The notes beneath the pieces were generated by a model, which saw only the letters and a list, made by a program, of their open reading frames with translations, was not told where the DNA came from and did no database searches. 28,078 bases of DNA from RGIG4140 sp045614025 (GTDB taxonomy: Bacteria > Pseudomonadota > Alphaproteobacteria > CAAHEQ01 > UBA3637): assembly GCA_045614025.1 (NCBI GenBank), contig JAZLCE010000016.1, positions 1 through 28,078 on the forward strand, read 5' to 3'. Every line of letters begins with the position of its first letter. Position 1 is the first letter of the stretch. This document shows, in pieces, positions 1 through 8,097 of this stretch. The position numbers were made by a program, and so were the translations under genes.

Positions 1-1398
1 CTTAGTGATCTTGAGATTAAAGAAGGAACAACGCTTGATATTGGCACAAGAGAAGTGACCGCAAAAGATGTAACCGTTGGAGAGAAGGCAACGCTACAAG
101 TGACCTTAAATGGACTTGATGAGTTTGGAACAATGGCTGCTAATCAGATTGAAGCCGGCGAGGGGGCAGGGGTTCATCTTGTCTTGGGTGAGAAGTTTGA
201 AGGCGGTGTGTTTGATGTGTTTAAAGGCACCAAAGGAGCAGGGGATTTAGAAGTTGTTCACAATAATCTTTATAATGTGATCGAAGTAGAAGAAGGCAAA
301 TATTCCTTCATGAGCAAGAACACAGAGGAATTAAAAGCCTCTTTGGGAGCAACAAAAGAAGAAGTAACCATTGCCGAGGCCATGACACAAGGAACATCTA
401 GCCATGAAACGTTTGCAAAAATGCAAAGTGAAGTATTGGTAGCCTTGCAATCTATTGACACACAAACAGTTGAAAAAGCCAAAAAAGCCTTAAAAGCAGT
501 TGGTACCAGTGAACAATCAAGTGCGCAGTCTGTTTCAACAGATCATGTGGATTCTTTAGCAAATATTGTTCAAGGAGAAATGCAAAGAGTAGGATTCGGC
601 CGTTCAGGTGGCGAAGAAGCGCCAAGAGCAAAGGTTTATATCAAAGGGCTTTATGATAAAACAAAATCCACAATGGGTGATGGATTTAAGGCCAGAAGCA
701 CTGGTGTAGCACTTGGTGTTCAATCCGAAGTGACAGACGCATTAACTCTTGGCGTTGGATATGCCACAAGCCAAACAACGGCAAAAGAAGATTTGCGTCG
801 AACGGAAGTGGACACGAACACAGGGTTCATCTCAGCACACTATCAACCAAACGCTTGGTGGATGAGTGGATTGGCAACTTATTCCAGAGGCCAATATGAT
901 GAACAAAAGCAAGTGCTTTCAAGTGTGGGAACCGCAAACTATGATGTGGATTCTTGGGGTGTTCAAGTGATGATAGGGTATGATATCAAGCTTGAAAATA
1001 CTGTAATTACGCCAGAAGTTGGTTTGAGATATCTTGCTGTAAAACAAGAAGGATATACAGATACACTTGGAACAACGGTTGAAGCCACCTCAAGTGATTA
1101 TTTAACAGCAATTGTAGGAATCAAAGGCGCTTGGGATTTAGGTGCCATTCGCCCAACAGTTGGGGTCAATGTTGGATATGATGTAATCTCAGATGATGTT
1201 GCCACATTGAACACACTTGCCAATGGCGCGAGTTACACAGTGAACGCTGAAGCCTTAGATCGTTTAAGTGTTGGTGTTACAACCGGCATTGAAGCCAAGC
1301 TTAATGATCGCACAACGTTGAAGCTTGAATATAATGGATCGTTCAGAAAGGAATATAAGGATCACTCAGGAATGTTGAAACTTGAAATGCGGTTCTAA
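1..1398 (+). CDS. Autotransporter, C-terminal part (passenger end and beta-barrel), 5' truncated by window edge
   Basis: The frame is open from base 1, so this is the 3' part of a larger gene (465 codons visible plus stop). The first residues (LSDLEIKEGTTLDIG) are typical of the end of a repetitive passenger. A helical, Ala/Glu/Lys-rich linker follows at about 110-190. The last roughly 270 residues alternate short amphipathic strands with Gly and aromatic residues (for example VALGVQSEVTDALTLGVGYA and ending LEMRF). This is the autotransporter barrel family, which inserts in the outer membrane and carries its own passenger outward. The terminal Phe is the usual signal for outer-membrane assembly by BAM. 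A GTG at 55 could be read as a start, but coding clearly runs through it from upstream. The frame and repeat style match the open gene at the right edge, of which it may be the end. The passenger's target is unknown. Confidence 0.9.
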   Translation, partial: LSDLEIKEGTTLDIGTREVTAKDVTVGEKATLQVTLNGLDEFGTMAANQIEAGEGAGVHLVLGEKFEGGVFDVFKGTKGAGDLEVVHNNLYNVIEVEEGKYSFMSKNTEELKASLGATKEEVTIAEAMTQGTSSHETFAKMQSEVLVALQSIDTQTVEKAKKALKAVGTSEQSSAQSVSTDHVDSLANIVQGEMQRVGFGRSGGEEAPRAKVYIKGLYDKTKSTMGDGFKARSTGVALGVQSEVTDALTLGVGYATSQTTAKEDLRRTEVDTNTGFISAHYQPNAWWMSGLATYSRGQYDEQKQVLSSVGTANYDVDSWGVQVMIGYDIKLENTVITPEVGLRYLAVKQEGYTDTLGTTVEATSSDYLTAIVGIKGAWDLGAIRPTVGVNVGYDVISDDVATLNTLANGASYTVNAEALDRLSVGVTTGIEAKLNDRTTLKLEYNGSFRKEYKDHSGMLKLEMRF

Positions 1399-1405
1399 AC
1401 AGCAT

Positions 1406-1474
1406 CTAGGGGCGTTTCCCAACACTCATGTACCCGTTCTTTTTGTACACTACGTGTTGTGAAGCGCCTCCTAG
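1406..1474 (+). other. Long imperfect hairpin after the autotransporter gene
   Basis: The arms at 1406-1425 and 1454-1474 pair almost throughout (CTAGG..GGCG..TTC..CAACAC against its complement, with one bulged base and a few mismatches). An inner TGTAC/GTACA pair lies near 1429-1449. No T-run follows directly, so it is not a classical intrinsic terminator. It could stabilise the 3' end of the mRNA, help termination, or be an extragenic palindrome. No second copy was seen in this window. Confidence 0.6.
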
Positions 1475-1564
1475 CTATCTGTTTATCTTCCGCATTTAGT
1501 TCATTTTTTTGATTTATTTTTATGAATCGAACAACTTTATTGTTTTTAACTTTTCTTATATCAT

Positions 1565-1591
1565 AAAAAAGCCCTCATGAACGAGGGCTTT
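1565..1591 (-). terminator. Intrinsic terminator of the five-gene minus-strand operon
   Basis: A perfect GAGGGC stem with loop GTTCAT (stem bases 1568-1576 and 1583-1591) lies just beyond the stop codon of the last operon gene. On the minus strand it is followed by six T (A-run at 1565-1570). It may also act weakly on the plus-strand transcript from the autotransporter gene, which converges here. Confidence 0.85.
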
Positions 1592-1593
1592 AG

Positions 1594-2385
1594 TTATCTT
1601 AAGCTTGGAATAAAAATTTCGGCAAATGCTCCTGGTGGAATGCGATGTTTTGCATATTTAGGATTTGCCCATTTAATTTTTTGTTCTGGCACTTCTGTTA
1701 ATTTAAGTGCATCACTAAAGAAGTTTTCTGCTAATTGATCATATCTTGTTGCATTCATGATATAAAGAACACAGGCTTGACCTTTCACAACGCGACCACA
1801 AAGAGGCAATTTTTGGCGAATATCTTGATTGCGCACAACGTTTTGTAACCCAGATTTAACGGGTTCTGAAGATCCGCCAAACATAATTGCACCAAGCAAG
1901 ATTCCAAAAATAATTGCTCCCATCAAAACAAAAGCTAAATTTCTTGAATTTGAAAGAAAAGATTGTAATGGTGAAAGTTGCATTTCTGGAAAAGACTGCG
2001 TTTGAGCAGGTGTTTGTGTTGGTTGAACAACTTGAGTTTGTTGAGGCATAGATCTTCCTTGTTGAGGCGGCACTTGGTGGCGCATAACAGGTCTTTGTTG
2101 CATTTGATGTGGAGCTGTTGCTCTTTGCGCTTGTGGATGAGGATGCATCCCAGAACGAGGGGGCATTTGCCCTTGTCTAGGAGGCATAGATCTTCCTTGT
2201 TGTGTGGTATTCCCTTGTGGAGCAGCCATTCTTCTAACTGGCGGATTTCCAGGACCATTTGGTCTGACTCCTTGAGATGGCATTCTTTGAGAAGGATGCT
2301 GTTGAACAGGGCGATGAGGTTGATTTGCTCCTGTTTGTTGAGGAATAGCAGAGGAATGAGAGATGGGTTTGTTTTGATCTGTCAT
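1594..2385 (-). CDS. Single-pass membrane protein with basic Q/P/R/M-rich cytoplasmic tail, unknown function
   Basis: Last gene of the minus-strand operon, 263 aa. Residues 1-140 are low complexity, rich in Gln, Pro, Arg and Met, with recurring QQGRSMP units and almost no acidic residues. One hydrophobic segment at about 149-171 (FVLMGAIIFGILLGAIMFGG) predicts a single membrane pass with the tail in the cytoplasm. The last 90 residues would lie in the periplasm and hold two cysteines (196 and 205) that could form a disulfide. The start codon overlaps the stop of the upstream gene (TAATG), and its ribosome site GGAG lies inside that gene's last codons, so the two are translationally coupled. 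Placement next to an exported secretin-like protein suggests an inner-membrane partner of an envelope complex. I recognise no family. TonB-like or DotF/TraP-like inner-membrane scaffolds share this layout but not visible sequence. Confidence 0.8.
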   Translation of the reverse strand: MTDQNKPISHSSAIPQQTGANQPHRPVQQHPSQRMPSQGVRPNGPGNPPVRRMAAPQGNTTQQGRSMPPRQGQMPPRSGMHPHPQAQRATAPHQMQQRPVMRHQVPPQQGRSMPQQTQVVQPTQTPAQTQSFPEMQLSPLQSFLSNSRNLAFVLMGAIIFGILLGAIMFGGSSEPVKSGLQNVVRNQDIRQKLPLCGRVVKGQACVLYIMNATRYDQLAENFFSDALKLTEVPEQKIKWANPKYAKHRIPPGAFAEIFIPSLR

Positions 2386-3566
2386 TAATTTTCTCCTACT
2401 AAACGAATAAGTTTTAATTTAACTAAAACAAGCAATTCGCCACCAACAGCTATATTAGGGATGCCGATAATAGCTAATTCATCATTAAGTGCAGCGTTAA
2501 TATTAAAAGATGAGATTTCACCTTGTTGAGAATTTAATGTAACAAGGGCATTGATTTTTGATTCTGAATCCATCTTTGGATTAATGCTTACGCTTAAATG
2601 AGGTGCCATTGCATTTTTAACGGCGCATTTTGAAACATCAAAAAACATACGCCAACCATTTGGAACAACGCTTAAACCTTCGCTTAATTTATTAAGTGCA
2701 TTTCCCTTTTGAATGATTTTTAAGAAAGAGTTGCTTTGATTTGAATTATTTAAAACAAGTAATTTTCCTTGTAAACCATTTGTTGCTGAAAAAATGTTTT
2801 CATGACCATATGCATATAACACATTTTTCCAATTAATAAAAGAGGGAAGGTGATATGTTTGTGTTTCAGCAACAAGCATTTCCCCATTTGTTTGAATATT
2901 TTCAATTAAGTCTTTCACCGTTTTTTCTTCAGCGCGAGAAAGAGTTAAACGTAAAACGCCTTGATTCCAATCTGTAACAATATTTTCAATGCCAGCACCT
3001 CTTAAAGCATCTAAAACACCTAACGTAACTAATCTATTTTTAGGCAATGAGATGGTGAAGTCTGCTTGTCTTGAAATATAAAGTTTTTTAGAAGCATCAT
3101 TATATGAATAATAAACTTCTCCATTCTTACTTAAAGCTTCTACAACGGATTCTAAATCTCCATAAACATTTTTTGCAGAAAGAGTTGGATAAGCTTTATC
3201 TTGCGTGTAAACAGAAATGCCCGCTTCATCAACAAGCGTTTGAAGAGCTTCATCTAATGCTTGATTTTTAAATGAGTAACCATTTACTTCAAAGCGAGGC
3301 AAAGGATCTGAAGGTGTTGTTTTTAAAAGCTTAAAATCACTTAAGTTAACAGGAATAGTTGTTGATATACTTTGATTATGATCCCCATTAATTTGACAAC
3401 GATATGGAGATTCTAAATCAAGCGTATTTAAATATGAATTTCCAATGTTATTTTGTTGAGGTGTAAATTGTTGTTGAATAATGTTATAAATATTATTCAT
3501 AGAGGAATAGGCACCAGTTGAAGCAAGAAGTGTTGAAATCAGAAGAACGGTTGAAATTTTTCTCAT
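2385..3566 (-). CDS. Exported secretin-like protein (STN/N1-type domains)
   Basis: 393 aa with an N-terminal signal peptide (about 1-21, hydrophobic VLLISTLLAS). Residues about 97-167 have the pattern of secretin short N-terminal domains (ALDEALQTLVDEAGISVY ... LESVVEALSKNGEVYYSYND ... LYISR). A second alpha/beta module follows at about 170-226. The C-terminal 75 residues (VSINPKMDSESKINALVTLNSQQG to the end) weakly resemble the strand-rich end of a secretin gate. At 393 residues it is short for a full pore-forming secretin such as PilN, BfpB or PulD, so it may be a truncated secretin or a periplasmic collar. It lies 21 bases after the acidic repeat gene and overlaps the next gene by one base. 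The family call rests on pattern only. The inferred role is periplasmic or outer-membrane part of a pilus- or secretion-like machine. Confidence 0.6.
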   Translation of the reverse strand: MRKISTVLLISTLLASTGAYSSMNNIYNIIQQQFTPQQNNIGNSYLNTLDLESPYRCQINGDHNQSISTTIPVNLSDFKLLKTTPSDPLPRFEVNGYSFKNQALDEALQTLVDEAGISVYTQDKAYPTLSAKNVYGDLESVVEALSKNGEVYYSYNDASKKLYISRQADFTISLPKNRLVTLGVLDALRGAGIENIVTDWNQGVLRLTLSRAEEKTVKDLIENIQTNGEMLVAETQTYHLPSFINWKNVLYAYGHENIFSATNGLQGKLLVLNNSNQSNSFLKIIQKGNALNKLSEGLSVVPNGWRMFFDVSKCAVKNAMAPHLSVSINPKMDSESKINALVTLNSQQGEISSFNINAALNDELAIIGIPNIAVGGELLVLVKLKLIRLVGEN

Positions 3567-3587
3567 TTGTTTATTTCCCTTTTTTTA

Positions 3588-5363
3588 TTATGAGGCATTT
3601 TTTTTGTTAAAAGAAAACGTCTTTTTCTTTTGTATACCATTTTGATCTTTTTGTGAAGAGGTTATTTTTGTTTTTTCAGTATCAATTCCAACAAATGGAT
3701 CTTCAAGCATTTCAAATCCATCTGGTGCAACGCCTAAAAGCTCTGGTTTATTTGATGTATCAATAGCTCCAAGCGCTTTTCTCAGATCATCAACATTTGT
3801 TGAATCAGCAATCAGATCTGTTAATTCGCTTGGTAAATTGTCATAAGCAATTTTTAAGTCGCTTTCAAGAGATTTTAATGAAGATTGTAATTGATTTAAT
3901 CCATCTTTGCGAACTTTTTCAATTGCTGGGTAAAAAGTTGGGGATGCTAATACAATTTTTAAATCTTTTTTAGCTTCTTCCATTACATCAATTAAAAAAC
4001 CATAATGTCGATAGCTATATATTTCCTTGTTGCCAAGAGAAATGCATCGTGCATTAATCCAACATCTAACTGCTGTTAAAAAGTCAAGTTGATGAAAAAC
4101 TTTTTTAGCCATAAATTCTTCATTTGTTTCAGCAGGTTGTTGTTGATAAACAGGGGTTCTCCAATTAGAGGGTTCAATATCTTGAAGTGGATCTGTGTCT
4201 TCATCAGAGTTATATTCTTCCGAATAATAATCTTCTTGATCATAGGCTCCATCTTCTTCTAAATAATCTTCTTGATAGTCATAATTTTCATCAGCATATT
4301 CTTCGGAATAATTATTGGTTTCATCATATTCCTCTGAAGAATATTGGGTTTCATCATATAGATTTGACTCATCATTAAAGTTTTCGTCTGAAGAAATAGG
4401 TTGATATGCTTCTTCAGGATAGTCTTCTTGATTATAGCTACCATCTTCTTCTAAATAATCTTCTTGATAGTCATAATTTTCATCAGCATATTCTTCAGAA
4501 TAATCGGCGTTTTCATTATATTCTTCTGATGAATATTGAGGCTCATTATATAAAGCTGGTTCATCATTAAAGTTTTCGTCTGAAGAAATAGGTTGTTGGT
4601 ATGTTTCATCCAAATAATCACCTGGCGCGTAGTTGCCAGTTTCTTCAGAATAGTCTTCTTGATAGTCATAATTTTCATCAACATATTCTTCAGGATTGTT
4701 ATTGTTTTCATTATATTCTTCTGATGAATCTTGAGGTTCATTATACTCAGTAGTATCAGCTTCTTCAATGTTCTGAAGAATGCTGGAATCATCATTATCT
4801 TGGTCATTTGGAAGAAAAGTTTCCTCGGGCTGATCCATTAACTCCTCTTCTGTTTGAAGGATAGATGGCTCATCAACAGGTATTGTTTTTATTTCTTCTT
4901 TGACAGAAACAATATGATCTGTTTCAATCAAAGAATCTGATTGGATAGGATCTTCTTCAAGAATAGGTAGCTCTTGACTTTCTGGTTGTAACAACAACTG
5001 CCTTTCTTTTTCTTGATCAAGTTTATCTTTAAGTTGTTGAATGGCTGATTCCCCAGGTTCTCCAAAAAAATTAAGCCAATGGGCAAGCGTTTCAATTCGA
5101 TTAGAAACGGCCTCAATATCAAGAGGGGATTGGCTTAAAAGATAAGATTGAATTTCATTCCATGAGAGAGAGGCTCCATGATATTGAAATGCATGATCTA
5201 ATTTTTCTTTTAAACTGCTTGGTAAATTGGGTAAAGTTTGATAAATACTTTCCATCCAATTTTCACCTAACTCTTGTTTGGCTGTTTCAACAAAATGAGT
5301 TAAAGATTGTTGATCCCCTTGGTATGAAGAAAGCGCTTCCAATAAATTTGTTGTGTTTGCCAT
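3588..5363 (-). CDS. Acidic protein with three tyrosine-rich 64-residue repeats, unknown function
   Basis: 591 aa, with no signal peptide or membrane segment, so probably cytoplasmic. Residues 1-120 are helical. Residues about 130-205 are Glu/Asp-rich. Residues 208-392 are three near-identical units of 64-65 residues, each containing SSEEY, DENYDYQEDY and (in the first two) PISSDENFNDE. These units are extremely acidic, rich in Tyr and Asn, and surely disordered. A folded, more ordinary region follows (about 415-535, with WINARCISLGNKEIYSY), then a short Lys-rich end. It starts 24 bases after the coiled-coil gene of the same operon. It shares no recognisable family. The pattern resembles scaffold or polar-organiser proteins that use long acidic disordered linkers, but that is analogy only. 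The acidic repeats could pair electrostatically with the basic tail of the 263-aa membrane protein encoded two genes downstream. Confidence 0.8.
   Translation of the reverse strand: MANTTNLLEALSSYQGDQQSLTHFVETAKQELGENWMESIYQTLPNLPSSLKEKLDHAFQYHGASLSWNEIQSYLLSQSPLDIEAVSNRIETLAHWLNFFGEPGESAIQQLKDKLDQEKERQLLLQPESQELPILEEDPIQSDSLIETDHIVSVKEEIKTIPVDEPSILQTEEELMDQPEETFLPNDQDNDDSSILQNIEEADTTEYNEPQDSSEEYNENNNNPEEYVDENYDYQEDYSEETGNYAPGDYLDETYQQPISSDENFNDEPALYNEPQYSSEEYNENADYSEEYADENYDYQEDYLEEDGSYNQEDYPEEAYQPISSDENFNDESNLYDETQYSSEEYDETNNYSEEYADENYDYQEDYLEEDGAYDQEDYYSEEYNSDEDTDPLQDIEPSNWRTPVYQQQPAETNEEFMAKKVFHQLDFLTAVRCWINARCISLGNKEIYSYRHYGFLIDVMEEAKKDLKIVLASPTFYPAIEKVRKDGLNQLQSSLKSLESDLKIAYDNLPSELTDLIADSTNVDDLRKALGAIDTSNKPELLGVAPDGFEMLEDPFVGIDTEKTKITSSQKDQNGIQKKKTFSFNKKNAS
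4188..4742 (-). repeat. Three tandem ~192-195 bp coding repeats in the acidic protein gene
   Basis: The units are spaced 195 and 192 bases apart. For example, the plus-strand string AATAATCTTCTTGATAGTCA occurs near 4262 and 4454, with a diverged copy near 4652. Units 2 and 3 are closer to each other than to unit 1, which suggests the last duplication is the most recent. Copy number could vary between strains. Confidence 0.85.
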
Positions 5364-5387
5364 TTTCTTTTGTCCCCAAAAATCCCC

Positions 5388-6836
5388 TTAATCTTGTTTT
5401 GAAATATCGAATTCAGAAAGAATTTCCATTTCATCATCTTCAAGTTCATCTAATAATGAATATCCTTTATTTTTTTTAGAGTGACTATATAAGTCTTCAT
5501 CACTGATACCAAGTTCATCTAATAACGAGAAAGGTTTTTCTTGTTTTAAAGTATGTTCAACTGGTTCAAAAGGATTTATTTCTTCTTTGATAACCTCTTC
5601 TTGAGTGGTTGATGTCTCTTCATTTTGAATTGGTTCTTCAAGAGGCGCTTCTGATTCTTGAGAAACATTTTGTTCAGGCAAAACCTCTGCAAGAGGTATC
5701 TCTTCTGGTTGTTGTTTTTGTGTTTCTTCTGTTGAAACCGGTGTTAAAGAATCTTTTTTACTAGAGCGTTTTGAGTGTTTTTTTTCTTTAGAAGAATTTT
5801 GATTTTCCTCAACGTTTTCTTCTTTTGGTGTTTGTTGTGCGGCTTTTAAAGAGCTGAGCGCTTGACGAACAACACCTGCAGGACGAAGTTGTTCTTGCAT
5901 AGTTTGAACTGTTTTGGAAAGTTCTTCTATGGTTTTTTGAAAAAGCTCTGATTGCATTGACACCATCTTTTCAAAGGCAGTTTCAAGCATTTCTCGTTGC
6001 AATTGAATAGATTGAGTTGTTTGTTCAGCACTTTGTTGTGTTTGAACAGGAATACCTCCCTCAGACGATACTTGAACAGGTCGATTAATGGCTTCACCCA
6101 TCAAAGCAATAGCTGATTTTAATTCTTGAGATTGTTCAGATAAGCTATTTTTAAGTGAAGTTAAAGTATCGGATAAAATTTTTGTTTGCTGAATAAGCGG
6201 TGTTTGATCAATCGATATATTTGAATTAACAACTCCTTGCGGTGTAGTATAAGTAACTTCATCTTCATCAGGGGAGGGCAAATATCCTTGTTTTTTTGTA
6301 ATACTAAAGTCAATATTATCTTGATCAAAAACTTTACCTTGTTGTTTGTGTGCAAGCAAGTAATCTAAATATTCGCGAACTGCTGGCCCACCAATAATGG
6401 TTGGTAAGTAAGAAATAATTTCTTCAGAAGCATTTAATAATTCTTCATTATATTCGGCAACATAATCATCTCTGAATGCTGATAAAGCCCTGAATTGATT
6501 GACCAAGCGTTGAGCAGTTTTTGTAACAGAGCTTTCTTTTTCTCTCTTTTTTAAGGCAAATTTAGAAAGAATTTCTTTTTGGGCTTCTTCAGGAATTGGT
6601 TCAAAAATTGTTGGCATAGGAATATATTCCCGTTCGGGTAAATTTTCCTCGTCATAATCCAATTCTCCTTTTTTTATTTCTTGCAATAACGCATCATCAA
6701 TGTTATGTGCAAAAATGTCATCTTCAGTAATATTTTGGAATGGTGGTAATTCTGGATCAGCCAAACCGGAAGATGGAAAAACATTGTTTTCATCTTCCGT
6801 TGGCATTGGATATGCATCCGCTTGATTATCTGTCAT
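5388..6836 (-). CDS. Cytoplasmic coiled-coil protein with duplicated SLLDEL motif, unknown function
   Basis: 482 aa, with no signal peptide or membrane segment. Residues 1-75 are acidic and probably disordered. A helical block at about 80-170 includes AQRLVNQFRALSAFRDDY. Residues about 205-335 are Gln/Ser/Thr-rich with heptad-like spacing (STN...LIQQTKILSDTLTSLKNSL and EMLETAFEKMVSMQSELF), a likely coiled coil and so an oligomer. A Lys-rich stretch (KKHSKRSSKKD) is followed by an acidic tail. The end holds two copies of an aromatic-SLLDEL motif at 436-442 and 459-465. The gene lies 41 bases after the regulator gene with a good ribosome site (AAGGAG), and 24 bases before the acidic repeat gene, so the products probably act together. 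No known family recognised. Confidence 0.8.
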   Translation of the reverse strand: MTDNQADAYPMPTEDENNVFPSSGLADPELPPFQNITEDDIFAHNIDDALLQEIKKGELDYDEENLPEREYIPMPTIFEPIPEEAQKEILSKFALKKREKESSVTKTAQRLVNQFRALSAFRDDYVAEYNEELLNASEEIISYLPTIIGGPAVREYLDYLLAHKQQGKVFDQDNIDFSITKKQGYLPSPDEDEVTYTTPQGVVNSNISIDQTPLIQQTKILSDTLTSLKNSLSEQSQELKSAIALMGEAINRPVQVSSEGGIPVQTQQSAEQTTQSIQLQREMLETAFEKMVSMQSELFQKTIEELSKTVQTMQEQLRPAGVVRQALSSLKAAQQTPKEENVEENQNSSKEKKHSKRSSKKDSLTPVSTEETQKQQPEEIPLAEVLPEQNVSQESEAPLEEPIQNEETSTTQEEVIKEEINPFEPVEHTLKQEKPFSLLDELGISDEDLYSHSKKNKGYSLLDELEDDEMEILSEFDISKQD

Positions 6837-6877
6837 AATGATTTCTCCTTATTTTTGCGATTTATTATTTGTCCCCT

Positions 6878-7867
6878 TTAGCTCATCATAATCATCACAA
6901 CTCGGTGCATTGATTCAATTTCTCCTGTTGTTAACACATTGTTTTGCTCTGTTATAGGGGAAAAAAGTGTTGCTTGATCACTACCATTTGTTTTTAAAAC
7001 ACCAATTTTAACTTTATCATTTTCAATTGGTAAAACGGCAATATCTCCTTTGTTTGGTTTTGTTTTAGGGGAAACAACTAAAACAGCATCTGTTGGAACA
7101 GCTGGACCCAATACTTGATTTTTCAAACGAATAGCATATAAATCTTCTTCATTTGAAAGAGTTGAAGGGCAAAGAACAGAGCCAACGGATTGTTTTTTGT
7201 TAACTAAAACTTGATCTCCTTCGGCAGGGAAACCATAAATTGGAACAGAAAATTCTTGAGAGTCAGCTGTTCTAATCATAAAACGGCTGACTGGTAAATC
7301 ATTATATCCACCTTTAGAAGTGAAAACACCAGATTTGCCATCAAGAGCTTTAAGTTCATCTAAGGCTCCAGACATATCAAGTTCATAAATTTTAAGTTGT
7401 AAATCTGTCTCAGAATAACCAAGCGCATGGGCAATATCTTTAAAAGTTTTTTCATCAACTTCACGTTGTCCCATTTCAATACGGTGGTAAACAGAAAGAG
7501 TCATTTTAGCACCTTTGGCAACATTATATAATGTTAAACCTTTTTCGCCGCGCAAATATCTTAACCCAGCCCCAAGAGTTTTTAATCCAGAACCAGAGTT
7601 TATTTTTTGTCTGCGTTCTTGTTCGCGTTTCCAAGCTTTAATAACTTCTGGTTGAGAAGAACGTTCGCTCACAAAAAGAGAGTCACTTGGGCAATTTAAA
7701 AAAGCAGATATTTTTTTAAGTTGCACTTCATCAACGCGTCTATATCCTTTTTCAATTTTTGAAATGGCAGATAAACTTAAACCTAAAGCATCAGCTAAAC
7801 TTTTCATTGTTTTTCCGCGAACGCGGCGAAACATTCTGATTTGGTTGGGGAAAATAATTTCTTCCAT
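6878..7867 (-). CDS. Transcription regulator with two XRE-type HTH domains and an S24/LexA-like C-terminal domain
   Basis: 329 aa, first gene of the operon. Two Cro/CI-type helix-turn-helix domains are visible: residues about 8-66 (MKSLADALGLSLSAISKIEKG) and 97-160 (LTLYNVAKGAKMTLSVYHRIE). Residues about 205-325 resemble the S24 peptidase fold of LexA and phage repressors (VPIYG...EGD, then YAIRLKNQVLGP, PNKGDIAVLP, VKIGVLK). The catalytic serine expected in a GDSMEP-like motif is replaced (KNQVLGP at 249-255), while a lysine near 287 may remain. So the domain probably no longer self-cleaves and may serve dimerisation or ligand sensing. A strong ribosome site (AAAGGAG, six bases from ATG) fixes the start. 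It is divergent from the EF-hand gene across a curved AT-rich spacer, and it likely controls its own operon and perhaps that gene. Confidence 0.85.
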   Translation of the reverse strand: MEEIIFPNQIRMFRRVRGKTMKSLADALGLSLSAISKIEKGYRRVDEVQLKKISAFLNCPSDSLFVSERSSQPEVIKAWKREQERRQKINSGSGLKTLGAGLRYLRGEKGLTLYNVAKGAKMTLSVYHRIEMGQREVDEKTFKDIAHALGYSETDLQLKIYELDMSGALDELKALDGKSGVFTSKGGYNDLPVSRFMIRTADSQEFSVPIYGFPAEGDQVLVNKKQSVGSVLCPSTLSNEEDLYAIRLKNQVLGPAVPTDAVLVVSPKTKPNKGDIAVLPIENDKVKIGVLKTNGSDQATLFSPITEQNNVLTTGEIESMHRVVMIMMS

Positions 7868-7902
7868 AGATAACTCCTTTTGTTTTTTGTTTTGTTTTTT
7901 TG

Positions 7903-7908
7903 ACTATA
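7903..7908 (-). promoter_or_regulatory. Possible -10 element (TATAGT) for the five-gene operon
   Basis: On the minus strand TATAGT lies 36 bases upstream of the regulator's start codon. No good -35 box stands 16-18 bases further up, so the promoter is either activator-dependent or located elsewhere in the A-tract region. Weak call. Confidence 0.3.
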
Positions 7909-7912
7909 CACC

Positions 7913-7980
7913 AAAAAAACTTGAAAGAAAATAGACAAAATGAAAAAAAGTTAAAAAAAATGAAAAAATTTTTAAAAAAA
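7913..7980. promoter_or_regulatory. Phased A-tracts (probable intrinsically curved DNA) between divergent genes
   Basis: Runs of six to eight A begin at about 7913, 7943, 7953, 7963 and 7974, with shorter runs near 7928 and 7937. The 10-11 base spacing of the main runs matches the helical turn, the known recipe for static DNA bending. The tract separates the regulator gene from the EF-hand gene, where H-NS-like proteins, IHF or the regulator itself could act. Confidence 0.6.
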
Positions 7981-8034
7981 GCGAAAATCGGGCGTTATAA
8001 GAGAATATTTTTTTTGATAACTTGATTTTTTTAT

Positions 8035-8061
8035 TTGTTTTGTTTTTTTTTATGCTATACT
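8035..8061 (+). promoter_or_regulatory. Extended -10 promoter of the EF-hand gene
   Basis: TGC-TATACT (TGn extended -10, hexamer at 8056-8061) with a poor TTGTTT at 8035-8040, 15 bases upstream. The core TATGCTATACT is almost identical to the promoters at 9085-9113 and 9867-9896. Transcription would start near 8068. Confidence 0.65.
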
Positions 8062-8067
8062 AAATAA

Positions 8068-8095
8068 TATGGGGATAAAATAGTATGGGGATAAA
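8068..8095 (+). repeat. Twelve-base direct repeat in the leader of the EF-hand gene
   Basis: TATGGGGATAAA occurs at 8068-8079 and 8084-8095. The second copy supplies the GGGGA ribosome site for the ATG at 8098. The first contains a tiny frame (ATG GGG ATA AAA TAG). The duplication may tune translation or may be chance in a purine-rich leader. Confidence 0.5.
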
Positions 8096-8097
8096 TT